Shown here in pieces: positions 38,101-46,674 of a stretch of 64,000 nt of DNA. The notes under the pieces were generated by a model. That model made no database searches. It saw nothing but the letters and a program-made list of their open reading frames with translations, and was not told where the DNA came from. Where the stretch lies: positions 2,315,001 to 2,379,000 of the forward strand of contig JARFIW010000668.1 of the NCBI GenBank assembly GCA_036346225.1, in the 5' to 3' direction. The stretch is from Platerodrilus igneus (lineage: Eukaryota > Arthropoda > Insecta > Coleoptera > Lycidae). Both the position numbers and the translations under genes were made by a program. Each line of letters begins with the position of its first letter. Position 1 is the stretch's first letter.

Positions 38101-41100
38101 GCGGGGTTGTAACAAATTCATCATCTCTGTGTATCTAAAAATATACCTAATATAAATATAAAATCTTAGAACAGCTTGTTGATGAAATTTCTTTTTAGGT
38201 GTGGTCACATATCGTTTTAATAACCTTTTAGAAAAATTTTAAACATATTAAAATTAAATTTCAATTAAGTATTATCCATACCTGTTCAGCCAACATTCTC
38301 AGGGGTGGTCCATATAACAAAATAGCATGTATTTCTTTTTGTAGTATGCAACTGACCTTACACTTGATAAAAATACGCATGATTACTGGAACTTATCATC
38401 AACATACTTGATAATTCAATGCTTTATAACATCAATTGCAGTTAACTTGGCTCGTGGCAGAACATTTCTCATCAGTAATAGCTTTATTACTATCAATCAA
38501 TCAGGACTTGTGTCAAGCATGCATTTTTTGAATCTATAAAAAATTCACAATTCGTCGTAGTTATTTTAAATTTACTTTCAAATTCTTTAATTGCTCTTAA
38601 TTCATTCTGCCTGCCATATCTAGTTTTGGAATTTCTGTATAATTTGTTATATAAAAGGTTGCTTAATGTGTTAATACAAGAAGTAGGTTTTTTCATGGAA
38701 CATGTAAGTTTGAAGTCGAAGGCTATTTTTCAGTTTGAACATTCTTCAAACCATATGTGATTTTCGGCTTGCCCTTTTGTCTACTCTTCTACCTTTGCAA
38801 TTTCTTGTGTTTTTTAAGTTTGTTCAAAAATACTGTCACTTTCATCAAATACTATTCTTCTGGCAGATTTGCTTTAAGCAGAGTGGCTTCCACGCCATAA
38901 TTGTCAGGTCCTGGAACTGTTTTTGTTATAAACAGTTTCTGTCTGCATAGTTTAGATATAGCATAAATAATTTTTTGTCGCCTTATTTTTTCAATATATT
39001 TTTTGTTAGACCACGTGGACTTTGTGTATAACTCTATATGAAAACCACCATTGCTATTAAAACAATCTGCAGCAGCTTCACATTTTATTTGTATCGCTCC
39101 TTTCCTAATATCTACTTCTCTACATGCCTGCTCTAATTCTATTACCGCTGTTTGCACTTTGTATAAGCTATGTACTATCTATCTATCCCTAAAACTCATT
39201 CCAATCATTTTGAGTGTTTCAAGTTCTTTTTCTGTTGTCTTCTCCATTATCACACTCAGAGCTAAAATAGCCTCCCGTGTTCCCCTGTTTCGCCTAAACC
39301 CAAATTGGTGTACTGCTAGTATTTCTTCCTCCCGTTTTTCCATTCGTCTTTGTACAATTCTAGTTAATATTTTTGACACATGTGCCGTCAAACTTGTTGT
39401 TTGAAAATTTTCACATCCAGCTGCACCTCTCTTTTTTGGTATAGTGGCTGTAAAATGTTTGCAGCGAAACTACGATAGCTAAAGAGGAGAGAAAAGTGGA
39501 CTGTATATAAAATTTAAGTGATAGTTAGAAACAACAAATAATTAGTGTTTTTTAATCAAATCAAAGCGTTTACTTTAAAGCACTCACCTGGATGAATTAT
39601 GCAGCTGTGTCGAGGAAAAAAACGATGTAACCAATATTACTCTTCTTTCTGCGGGTGAACCGAAGCACATTTATAACGATAGCGGTTCGGTAGCAAAGCT
39701 ATTTTGTTCTATGTAGAACGTGTTTGTAAAAGCGATGCGGCCCGTTCGAACGACGAATTGATTCTCTCTCTGAGTTTCGTGGATTTTCCAATCAATACTA
39801 CACTGTTTGCACATGCGAAATAACGTTTTATCACTCATGGCACTTGTTGGCGTGTGCTTCAGTAAACCAAGGAAATTCCACTCTAACAAATTTAAATATA
39901 CTGCGGTGAATTCAATTAATTAACAAACTCGATGTATTAATAAAATTGACAGTAAAATTTACAATATAAACGGAACAGTGGCTATGATGTTACGTTTGAA
40001 ATCTTTGGGTATCTCGCCTGTCTCATACATATAGCTTACAAGTTAGAAGAGATGTTCTGTTACTGCTTGTCCAGCGAGTTTAGAGTTTCTGCTTGCACGT
40101 TATCTGCATCCGGTGAGGGGAGGTGGAAAGCGAATTGTTTCCCCAAAGCATGATGGTTCTAACTTAAATTGAAATGCGACCTTCGATAGCGGGAAATGTC
40201 GGACACAAGACACCAGGATTGAAATGCTGCAAAACTCAAAGCTACTGGTACTTACCTCACTTTGTCTTCTCGAAGCACTACTGCAGGCTTGTTCTAACGG
40301 ATGGTGATCGATGACACTCGTGTTGAATTGGGAGCACTGATAACTGCAATAGTTATTTATATGGTTTAATGACAAAAGGTAAAATTACACTTTTTTATAC
40401 ATGACAGGTTAGAAACTTTAAACTTATTTTATTATTTTTTTTTCAAAGCGATGCGATTACTTTTTGTAGCGGTTGATGGCAGCTTGCAACAGGGCATCGA
40501 GGCGAGACACTGCATGTAACAGCACCAATCAAACTTGCAGATGTCGAAATCCAACATCCTTGCAGCAGGAACACCGGTGCCTAATCATTTTTTAGGCCCT
40601 TTAATGCTAATTCAAACTTATCTCTAAGTATAAGAAATCCCAAGTCATTGTTTTCAATGTCCGATTCCTGTTCTAGTGCTGTTAGTTCCTCTCCTGCATA
40701 TAAATCTTCTATATACTCTTGCCATCTAACCACTTTCTGTACATTTCTATCTATCTATCATTTATATTTTCCTTATAGTTTTCGATTATTTGAATGGTTG
40801 TAAAATAATTTTATATTTTATTAATTAAAAGTTAAAAAGATTTTTTCATAGTCAAACTAAAGTGAAACTTCTATCAATTAAACACGCAATTTGGTATCTG
40901 CGAGGTTTGTCTTTTAAGTTTTGCGTATGGAACTGGAATAAAAGTGTAGATAGCTTTTAAAGACATTATTGTTCTTCGAAGTATTCTCCACGAAGATTAA
41001 TGCTTATTTGCATTCGCTCGAACCAATTCTCGAAGTAATTATTCCATTTGTTTATTGGTGCAAAGTTGCATTTTTGAAGACGTTGACTGCTTTCTCTGGC

Positions 41101-43174
41101 GATTGGAACCTTTGATCATGCAATCCGTCCTTGATTTTTGAAAAGGTATAAAAATCGTTGGGACTTTCTGCAGGGCTGTCTGGAGGATGGTCTAACAATA
41201 TGTATTGTTGCGTTAAAAATTCAATTGTTTTGTGAACTGTATGTGAACTTGTATTGTTGTGGTGGAGGATGTTTCGTCGTTTGAAGTTGGTTTTTCAAAA
41301 CTACGTGATAGTTTGTGGCAAACAACTGGTTGTATACTTGGTTACATGCCAAAATTGGCAATGTACATTTTTAGATTTAGATTTAATTTGTAAATAAATT
41401 CCCGTGGATATTCTTAAATGAAAATGTCAACTTCCGTTGTCCCTGACCGTTCCGTCTGCACAAAATAATGTAGAGTGCGGGCATGGTGCTAAAAGACGCC
41501 ATCAAGTTACGAGCTCTCGACAAAGTAACAACTATCTTCGGTAGTGGTGTGTCTTTTCTTTTCAGAAATATGTAGGTTCCTGTATCTTGCCTTGTTGTTT
41601 CTTTACCTGGTGTTCCTATCAAACCTCTACGAGGTGAAAAGTGTTTTAAGACGGATAGAAGTTGAATTCAACATGACCTGATGCAACCCAACCTCAAAAG
41701 CTGAGGGATCCTGAGACGAATTCACGAGATGCCGCCATGTAAGTAGTTGGTTTTATTTAAATCGGGTTTGCAAATTGACTTAAAAACACTTGCTTCAGTC
41801 GAAAACGTGGTCGGTACAAGTTACAATATGGCGTGGAGATTTGCCACGTAAGGCTATAACAGTTGCGCAATAGTATAACAATTGCCCGCAACAGTAAAGC
41901 TAGTGACCGGGTTATAATATACTAATCGGCAATAAAAGTTGTTTCACCTCGTAGAGGAATCGTTACTAAATACCTGTTTTGGAGACTAATGACTTTTGTG
42001 GGCTTTTCTTCACTTTGGAACACCCAAACAGACGACTGGCGCTTACTTTCTGGCTGTATGAGCAAATCCAAGATTCATCGCCACTCACGATGTTGCACAC
42101 ATTTTTAGAGTTTCCTGCATTGAAGAGCTTTAGAGTTTTTTGATATTAATTCACCCTAGCTGCTTTCTGTTCTTTGGTCAACAGATGCGGCATCGAACAG
42201 GAAAGTACTTTCTTTACACACAATTCTTCATGCAAAATTTTTTGAATTGAAGTCTGAAATCCCCAATGATGCCTCAATTTCGCAATGTGTCACATGTCGA
42301 TCTTCGTTGATGAACTTGCAAACAGCATCAACGTTTTTCTGAGTGACTGCTGTTTTTGGTGCACCTGTTATTATATCATCGCTAAGACTAATCCGTGCAT
42401 GTCTGAGTTCTCCATACAAACGAAAAATTGTTGCCTGATGTGGTGCTTCATTGTCGAAAACAGAAACCAACTCAACGAGGCATTCTTCTTGGGATAATTG
42501 TCTTCGAAAATTATAAAAAAATTATTGCGCAAAAATTTTCATGGTTTAATTTCATTTTTCGATTAACTTGCTAACTTTGACAGTTCGTTGTAGCTAAAAG
42601 ACTACACGTATCGCCTTGAAATTTTGAATTTCGATTAACTAAAGATGGAGGTTTATTTTTAGTACTGACATTTGATTAGTTGCCCTCTATGTCCAAATAT
42701 GTAAACTATAAAAGACATCCCTTGTATTAATTGATACAATTTAATATTATATGAAATATTACATATGGTGAATCCAAAAAGAAAAATAATTTTTAAAATG
42801 AAGCGATTTTGTCATTTATCATTTGCATATGCAATATATCTTACGTTTTTTTTTGTTTTCAGTATTATTGGTTTATTTTTCTGAAAGGATAAATGAACTT
42901 GCATCTACAAATTGGAAAATATTTTCAAGGCAGCAGTATTTTGACAGTAAAGGCCTTTTCATATCTTTTGTATTTTCAGTACCAATTTTGCTTAATTGTA
43001 TGCTTATGGTGGTAAGTATCAATTGTGGTGATATTCAAGGATTTATTAAAAATTTAGGGAAATTGGCTGTGGCAGTCTCGAGAATTGATGCTACATTTAA
43101 AGGCAGCTCAATTAAGGGAACGAATTAGGTTAGAACGGCAGCGGGAGAAAGAAGAAAGCCTTAAACAAGATTAA
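23036..43174 (+). CDS. TMEM18: TMEM18 homologue (three exons, 5' exon missing)
   Basis: Joining 23036-23153, 42863-43011 and 43058-43174 gives one 127-codon frame with no stop before the final TAA. It aligns with the TMEM18 family from just after the N-terminus. Recognisable pieces are [50 protein letters not shown] and a basic C-terminal tail ([19 protein letters not shown]). The family has about 140 residues, so roughly the first 10-20 residues are missing upstream. Vertebrate TMEM18 is a small multi-pass protein of the nuclear envelope, linked to body-weight regulation in mammals; a role in insects is not shown here. The first intron seen is 19.7 kb and packed with transposons; the second is only 46 bp. 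The exons carry no frameshifts, so the gene is probably functional. Confidence 0.93.
24025..26540 (+). pseudogene. RTE-like retrotransposon inside the hAT element, 5'-truncated
   Basis: The copy starts within the endonuclease ([15 protein letters not shown] near 24055; [29 protein letters not shown] near 24250). Reverse transcriptase follows: FGFRRYRGT (25320), [20 protein letters not shown] (25590-25650), and [13 protein letters not shown] (25710), which keeps the catalytic ADD. Open pieces at 24212-24691, 24769-25263 and 25490-25924 are separated by frameshifts and stops. The closest sister is at 59480-62855. Assignment to the RTE superfamily (BovB-like) rests on the endonuclease motifs. 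It lies on the strand opposite to the hAT transposase, between it and the left end. Confidence 0.85.
26396..27510 (+). repeat. triplicated RTE tail with spacer, period about 325 bp
   Basis: The RTE 3' tail occurs at 26396-26540, again at about 26730-26880 and again at about 27400-27510. A spacer containing CTTGGCAGCCACAGG follows the first two (26642-26656 and 26966-26980, 324 bp apart). A second copy of the preceding coding end, degraded, lies at 27060-27400. Local duplication of an already inserted element explains this better than independent insertions. Confidence 0.7.
27594..29733 (-). pseudogene. hAT transposase, ZBED5/SCAND3-like, broken
   Basis: The start at ATG 29733 ([20 protein letters not shown]) is followed by [14 protein letters not shown], the start of the BED finger region. 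The sequence then jumps to MKPNKLK, so the first Cys pair of the zinc finger appears to be deleted. Downstream come [19 protein letters not shown] with its conserved Asp (about 29140), [11 protein letters not shown] with the second conserved Asp (28625-28660), and [10 protein letters not shown]. The C-terminal dimerisation region at 27594-28100 contains [15 protein letters not shown] and CETGFSTV. Stops, frameshifts and the SINE insertion interrupt it. The order and motifs match hAT transposases of the type that gave rise to vertebrate ZBED5/SCAND3. The protein would have bound the terminal repeats and catalysed excision and insertion; it cannot now be made intact. Confidence 0.88.
28734..29029 (+). 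mobile_element. tRNA-derived SINE, copy 2, inside hAT transposase
   Basis: A 296-bp element starting GGCGGCTCCGTGG with A box TGGTGTAGTGG and B box GGTTCGAATCC. It ends ATCACATGTAA. The target duplication TGTAGTATTGCATT is perfect over 14 bp (28720-28733 and 29030-29043). Removing the element and one duplicate rejoins the transposase frame across the site. This shows insertion after the hAT element was already present. Confidence 0.95.
31017..31828. other. intronic DNA, nothing recognised
   Basis: AT-rich intron sequence between the hAT element and a solo LTR. No coding similarity was seen. Confidence 0.45.
31829..32594 (-). mobile_element. solo LTR of the TGTTAC family, 766 bp
   Basis: On the minus strand it runs from TGTTACGTGCCAATC (32594) to ATAAGA (31829). 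The 4-bp duplication AGAT is at 31825-31828 and 32595-32598. It is the same subfamily and essentially the same length as 10575-11339. GTAAGT is at 32056-32061 and TGACGTCA at 31991-31998. Confidence 0.85.
32599..33399. other. intronic DNA, nothing recognised
   Basis: No repeat or gene was recognised on either strand. Confidence 0.4.
33400..33595 (-). mobile_element. RTE 3'-tail fragment
   Basis: The sequence from TTACTTAAGGTCGG through the last ORF2 segment is repeated at 33820-33990 at the end of the larger RTE copy. Only the C-terminal codons and tail are present here. Confidence 0.65.
33784..36458 (-). pseudogene. RTE-like retrotransposon, minus strand, internally deleted
   Basis: The endonuclease starts near 36458 ([20 protein letters not shown]). 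After a nested LTR it continues with [20 protein letters not shown] (35630) and then [19 protein letters not shown], with the catalytic region [14 protein letters not shown] following. [13 protein letters not shown] (34640) marks the linker before the reverse transcriptase. Most of the polymerase palm is missing between 34592 and 34490. The C-terminal domain ([14 protein letters not shown], 34365) and the end ([20 protein letters not shown], 33930) remain, and the (AAAT)n tail lies at 33784-33803. It is a subfamily distinct from the copies at 24 and 60 kb. It cannot be active. Confidence 0.85.
35650..36179 (-). mobile_element. solo LTR nested in the RTE endonuclease, 530 bp
   Basis: The + strand begins TGTTATACTTACGGG and ends GGCATGTAACA, with duplication AACA at 35646-35649 and 36180-36183. 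Removing it restores the endonuclease frame across the site. On the presumed sense (minus) strand it starts TGTTACATGCC. GTAAGT at 35656-35661 sits only a few bases from its end, unlike in the other LTRs. It may be a shortened subfamily. Confidence 0.85.
36459..36824. other. intronic DNA, nothing recognised
   Basis: The left part may contain more of the RTE 5' region on the minus strand. Otherwise nothing is recognisable. Confidence 0.35.
36825..37330. repeat. tandem repeat, about five units of 80-100 bp
   Basis: Units share AATTAGCAAAGTT, then a T-rich tract with CTAATGTAA, then TTTAGTTTGCAAAGAAGTG and TTTTAATTTTCTTTAAA. Unit starts are near 36885, 36966, 37060, 37150 and 37251, with a partial unit before. 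Units are diverged, so the array is old. Confidence 0.75.
37495..38114 (+). mobile_element. solo LTR, TGTTAC family, 620 bp
   Basis: It begins TGTTACATTCCAAATTTGGA and ends GGGGTTGTAACA, flanked by AATT at 37491-37494 and 38115-38118. The start contains the palindrome TCCAAATTTGGA. GTGAGT lies at 37935-37940. The canonical TG...CA ends and 4-bp duplication make it the clearest solo LTR of the group. Confidence 0.88.
38260..39085 (-). pseudogene. YqaJ-type nuclease domain relic
   Basis: Minus-strand frames in order give [20 protein letters not shown] (about 38900), [16 protein letters not shown] and [10 protein letters not shown] (38745-38860), and [16 protein letters not shown] (38650-38696). 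[19 protein letters not shown] and a segment with [16 protein letters not shown] (38495-38620) follow, then [16 protein letters not shown] (about 38300-38350). This is the layout of insect multi-copy proteins with a YqaJ-like viral recombinase/exonuclease fold; the family's YGxxNE and DG...KxP-type sites are partly visible. It is interrupted by stops and frameshifts, and its upstream end is fused to a broken RTE. Related proteins occur in many insect genomes as dispersed copies; their host element is not known to me. Confidence 0.7.
39449..39977 (-). mobile_element. solo LTR nested in RTE, 529 bp
   Basis: The + strand starts TGTAAAATGTTTGC and ends ACGGAACA. Duplication GTGGC lies at 39444-39448 and 39978-39982, and the RTE sequence rejoins when it is removed. 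The minus strand begins TGTTCCG, so it may belong with 40114-40573. On that strand GTGAGT occurs at 39582-39587. Confidence 0.8.
40114..40573 (-). mobile_element. solo LTR nested in RTE, 460 bp
   Basis: The + strand starts TGAGGGGAGGTGG and ends CAGCAGGAACA. Duplication CCGG lies at 40110-40113 and 40574-40577; a 6-bp reading, CCGGTG, is also possible. The minus strand begins TGTTCCTGC and carries GTAAGT at 40250-40255. Removal restores the RTE sequence. Confidence 0.75.
40950..42542 (-). pseudogene. mariner transposase split by a solo LTR
   Basis: From the start near 42542 the frame reads [20 protein letters not shown], then a mariner-type helix-turn-helix ([44 protein letters not shown]). 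The central part (41924-42227) retains a DESWI-like and a SSVWVFQ-like segment in broken frames. After the LTR, 40955-41334 gives the second half: a DWYTT-type segment, [11 protein letters not shown] (metal-binding Asp changed to Asn) and [19 protein letters not shown] (DD34D-type last Asp retained). Multiple stops and frameshifts are present. It matches insect mariner transposases of the SETMAR type. Confidence 0.85.
41339..41919 (+). mobile_element. solo LTR nested in mariner, 581 bp
   Basis: It begins TGGTTACATGCC with palindrome TGCCAAAATTGGCA and ends GGGTTATAATA. The duplication is TACT at 41335-41338 and 41920-41923, extendable by one or two bases. GTAAGT lies at 41739-41744. Its end matches the LTR end at 56145. 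The mariner coding sequence continues across the site once it is removed. Confidence 0.82.
42863..43011 (+). CDS. TMEM18: TMEM18 exon B
   Basis: The acceptor is TTTTTGTTTTCAG and the donor is GTG/GTAAGT at 43012. Its first two bases complete the codon left open by exon A, and 49 codons follow. It holds the most conserved part of the family, [11 protein letters not shown]. Confidence 0.95.
43058..43174 (+). CDS. TMEM18: TMEM18 terminal exon
   Basis: The acceptor AAAAATTTAG ends a 46-bp intron. The frame [19 protein letters not shown] continues into a charged tail and TAA at 43172-43174. The charged tail corresponds to the Arg/Lys-rich C-terminus of vertebrate TMEM18. It is not a long open frame from its own ATG and was found by frame continuity. 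Confidence 0.92.
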   Translation, partial: GNWLWQSRELMLHLKAAQLRERIRLERQREKEESLKQD

Positions 43175-45025
43175 CGAGTAATATTTTTTTGCATTTAATA
43201 GTTGCATCACATTGCATTAAATCTTTACATTCGCCTGATTTATTTACTTTATCCATGCTAAATTTTATTGCTGTTTGTGTATATATATAATTGTAATTTT
43301 TATCAAAACTGTTTATTGTTTACCTACTGATAGTACAATTTGTAGGTTAAATATGTAAATATTGTATAATTTAAGTGTGTGAATCTGAAAGTAGGTTAAG
43401 CAATAACATAAGTAGTGATAATTTAAATAAGGCATTTCACATAAGCCTAAACGAAAAATTTTACTATTTAAATTTACATTGTTGTGCAATTATTTTTGTG
43501 GTATTTATTTTTAAGCTTATCTGTTTACAATTTTCCTATAAAATAAATCAACATACATTTTGATAGGGAATATTAATTAATTCAAGGTGGAAATTTTTGC
43601 ATATTCAGGATCTTTATTTAGTAACTGCTAAGCTTGCATATGAAATCACTGATTTAATCATAATAAAAAATGAGATATACTAATTTGACAAGCTACAAAT
43701 ACAGCAAATCCGCTCGTTGGTGGTTCTCTTTGTAAATCGTCGACACAACATTTTACTATTAATTATTTTTAGGTTTGTTACATACAGTTTTCGCCCCAGG
43801 AAATCAAACCTGTAATCTACAAAAAAAACTGTGAAATAATTAGCTAAAAATCCTGTTTCGGTAAAATACTGAAAGCCTCAACTGTACTAACAAAAATGAT
43901 TGCCCCCACCCATTTTTAAAATATGTTACCCTTTCTAAATAATTTAAATACAAAGATATTTCTGGACTCCATTTTTAACCGGTCTACTGAAATGTAATCC
44001 ACCAACGTTGCTCGAATATTTTTAACTCCTTTAAATCTTCTTAAATGTCTCTAGTTTGCAGCCCCACCTGAAAGTTTCAAGTTTTATAGAGATACGGTTT
44101 TTATTTTACCTGCCACAACTTTTGGTTTTGTTTAATTTCAAATATATCTCAGGGTAAATTTTGCAAATTCTAGTTTAATATGAACCAAATTTATGTGCAT
44201 ACAAGTTAAATAAGGATCTTATTATTTGTAGGTAATGTATAACGTCCTCTATTTAAATTCTGACATCTCAACTACAACTAATTTACAACCCCTATCCTTA
44301 GCTACAACAACAATGTCTGCCTTTGCTGCGATTGTCACAAAGGCTTATGTTTCAGAAATCAATAGTTTAAAACAGAAAACCTACCTTATAAATTATTCCG
44401 GATGTTGAATCTTCTTCACAATATGGTTGGATGTGGTGCTAATTTTCAGAATGCAAAACAAATTGGTTATCTATAAACTTGCTAGATCTTTTACTGCTGG
44501 CTACAAAATTTGATTTCAGTTGTCCTTCAATTATGGTTACGAGTGGAAATGTTTCCGGTGCTCATGAAATGCTGCTACAATTTTTCTAAATAGAATGTCT
44601 ACTCTCCTGGGGCTCCTCTGCAAATTATCTTCACTTTGATGAAAATGGTTATAATAAACATTTATTTTGCTCCTTTTTACTTATACTTGCTTCTGTAACC
44701 TTCCAAATCTTTTTAACTTTAATTTATTAAATAAAAAGCAGGAGTCCACAAGAAACACATCTTTTCATCTAAATTGAAAATTGATAATTTAACAATAATA
44801 AATTGTTATCCTGGAATAAAGGAAATAAACAAATGACCTGTTACCTACTTAACACTGACGGTGAAGATACTACACACTGTGCTAAACAAGGAAGTTGGTC
44901 GACGGAAACCAATATGTTTCCAATTAAATATAAATGAATAAATTTGCCTGGCATGGGGAAAGTAATTCGAGCATAGGAAACGAAAATCAATATAAATGTA
45001 TTAAAATGTACTAAATGTATTAAAA
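43175..45025. other. TMEM18 3' region and unassigned DNA
   Basis: The left part is the likely TMEM18 3' untranslated region. 43740-44950 shows no recognisable gene. The first-frame peptide at 44500-44650 on the minus strand (including RSPRRVDILFRKIVAAFHE) looks like decayed coding sequence but matches nothing I know. No 5' LTR of the following gypsy element could be found. Confidence 0.35.
43542..43547 (+). promoter_or_regulatory. candidate TMEM18 polyadenylation signal
   Basis: A canonical AATAAA lies about 370 bp after the stop codon. The hexamer is frequent in AT-rich DNA, so this is a weak assignment. Confidence 0.3.
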
Positions 45026-45656
45026 ATGCAAGATAGTATAAGCGAGTTAGCAGAATCTGTTAGGGTTAAATCTGAGCGTAGCAAGTCACCAATTAATGTT
45101 CAGGTAATACCAAGTGATATGTTTGTAAAACCCGAGCACAGAAATTATGTGTCAATTTGGAGGGATATGGGCGGTAACGAGTTGGCGTTCCGACCCAATG
45201 GCAATATGCACCCAATGCAATTTTAAGAAAACTAAAAAATTATTTAACGACGCGGTACCTGATAACGCAGTAAATTTAACCTTGTTGTGTTTAAAATCAT
45301 CAGCGTCTGAGTGGGCGCGGCCCGTGAAAATACTTTACAGACTTTAATAATTTCGAAGAACAGTTTAAGGTCGTTATTGGAATATTGAAAAGCGAAAGGA
45401 ATTGTTTTATGAGCTCAAATATGGTCAATTTAAGGGTGGTAGCGGGGCTGACTACGCCTTAAAATTAGCTAACCAGGCGGAATTTCTATCCGAAAGTGTG
45501 GACGATGCTACCTTAGTTCAATGGTTATCAAAGCATTTGGGCCGAGATCCAAAGGGAATCCTCTTGCAGGGGATTAGTAATATAAACGATCTTGAACAGT
45601 TTCTCAGAAAAATGGACTTAACGATATGGAAAAGCAGGGGGTGTGTCTCGATTTAA
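45026..45656 (+). pseudogene. gypsy gag, frameshifted
   Basis: The first frame (45026-45226, MQDSISELAESVRVK...) carries NGNMHPMQF. It continues in another frame as LKKLFNDAVPDNAVNLTLLC with SSASEW, and in a third as FYELKYGQFKGGSGADYALK with LSESVDDATLVQWLSKHLG (45402-45656). This resembles the capsid-like gag domain of insect gypsy elements. At least two frameshifts are needed. No zinc knuckle was seen. Confidence 0.7.
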
Positions 45657-45849
45657 ATCGTGGCGAACGGTATAATCGTACTACAGGTGCGCATTTTAAG
45701 GCCACTCAAAATCCTATAGAAAGAGGAATCCGCAGACAAATAATAGGAGAATTGGCGGGCGTCGAACCAGGAAAGTAGGAAACCCACCCTACAAGCAGTA
45801 CTGGAAATTAGATCTATAACGACGTGCTTTGTTAACACCAAAGACCTGT

Positions 45850-46245
45850 TGAGTGACGTAGAGGACAGCCCTACAGGCTCTAGTCAAATCTCGCCCATGA
45901 TTTCAGCACAAATAATGGAGGAAACTATAAACGTATTAATTGATACTGGCAGCCAGGTATGTGCAATTTCTGAGATATTTTAAACAGTTACAAGAGCAAA
46001 ATAAAATTCCTGTGTTCCCTGTATCAAATGTGATGGTCTCAGTAGCGATTGGAAAGAAATTGAATAAAATAACTGAACAAGTTTACTTACCCATTACATT
46101 AAATAATGTTATGTTTGAAGTACCCTGCGTTGTTATACCTAAATTAAATCATAAAGTGATTTTAGGTTGTGACTGGCTCTCCGAAGTTGGGGCGACAGTT
46201 GATTTTTACAGTAAAATCATCATATATTACCGGAAATCCAGTTGA
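45850..46245 (+). pseudogene. gypsy aspartic protease region
   Basis: NVLIDTGSQVCAISE holds the catalytic Asp-Thr-Gly (45941-45949). After one frameshift the open frame 45940-46245 follows, with VSVAIGKKLNKITEQVYLPI and then VILGCDWLSEVGA, the typical end of a retropepsin-like domain. It would release gag and pol products. It is not intact because of the frameshift next to the active site. Confidence 0.75.
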
Positions 46246-46674
46246 AGTTAAATTTTAATGAGGAACATTTAAATGAAGTATTATCGATAAATTTAGTCGA
46301 GCATCAAGGAAGTTCGTCTTGTCATAGATACTCTGATGTAGAACTCAAACAAGCTGCGTTTGGGGCCGAAACCTTTGATGAAGATCAAAAAATTCGATTA
46401 TATAAGTTGTTGCAAAAAATAGCAAGGTGTTTTCAGACACCCCGGGTAGGACCCAAATCTATCAACATGAAATACTAATGCGGACGAGACCCCATTTTTA
46501 GAAAATCGTATGCCATCCGTTTGTGTACCGAGAGGAAGTTAAGAAGCAAATAAATGAGATGCTTGAGAAGGTATAATATCCCGTGCAAAACGGAATATGT
46601 ATCGCCATTGGTAGTGGTGTTAAAAAGATAAAACTCCTCGAATCTGTTTAGATGCTCGGTTTCTCAATTCGAGA

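Larger units (their letters stand above)
39090..40790 (-). pseudogene. RTE-like fragment split by two solo LTRs
   Basis: Three blocks form one interrupted RTE region. These are 40578-40790 ([20 protein letters not shown] and the linker), 39983-40113 (start of the polymerase; GEIPKD-type segment) and 39090-39448 ([16 protein letters not shown], then a deletion). The downstream polymerase core including FADD is missing, and the sequence abuts the YqaJ relic at about 39087. The copy is closest to the 24-kb and 60-kb elements. Both interruptions carry target duplications. Confidence 0.85.
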
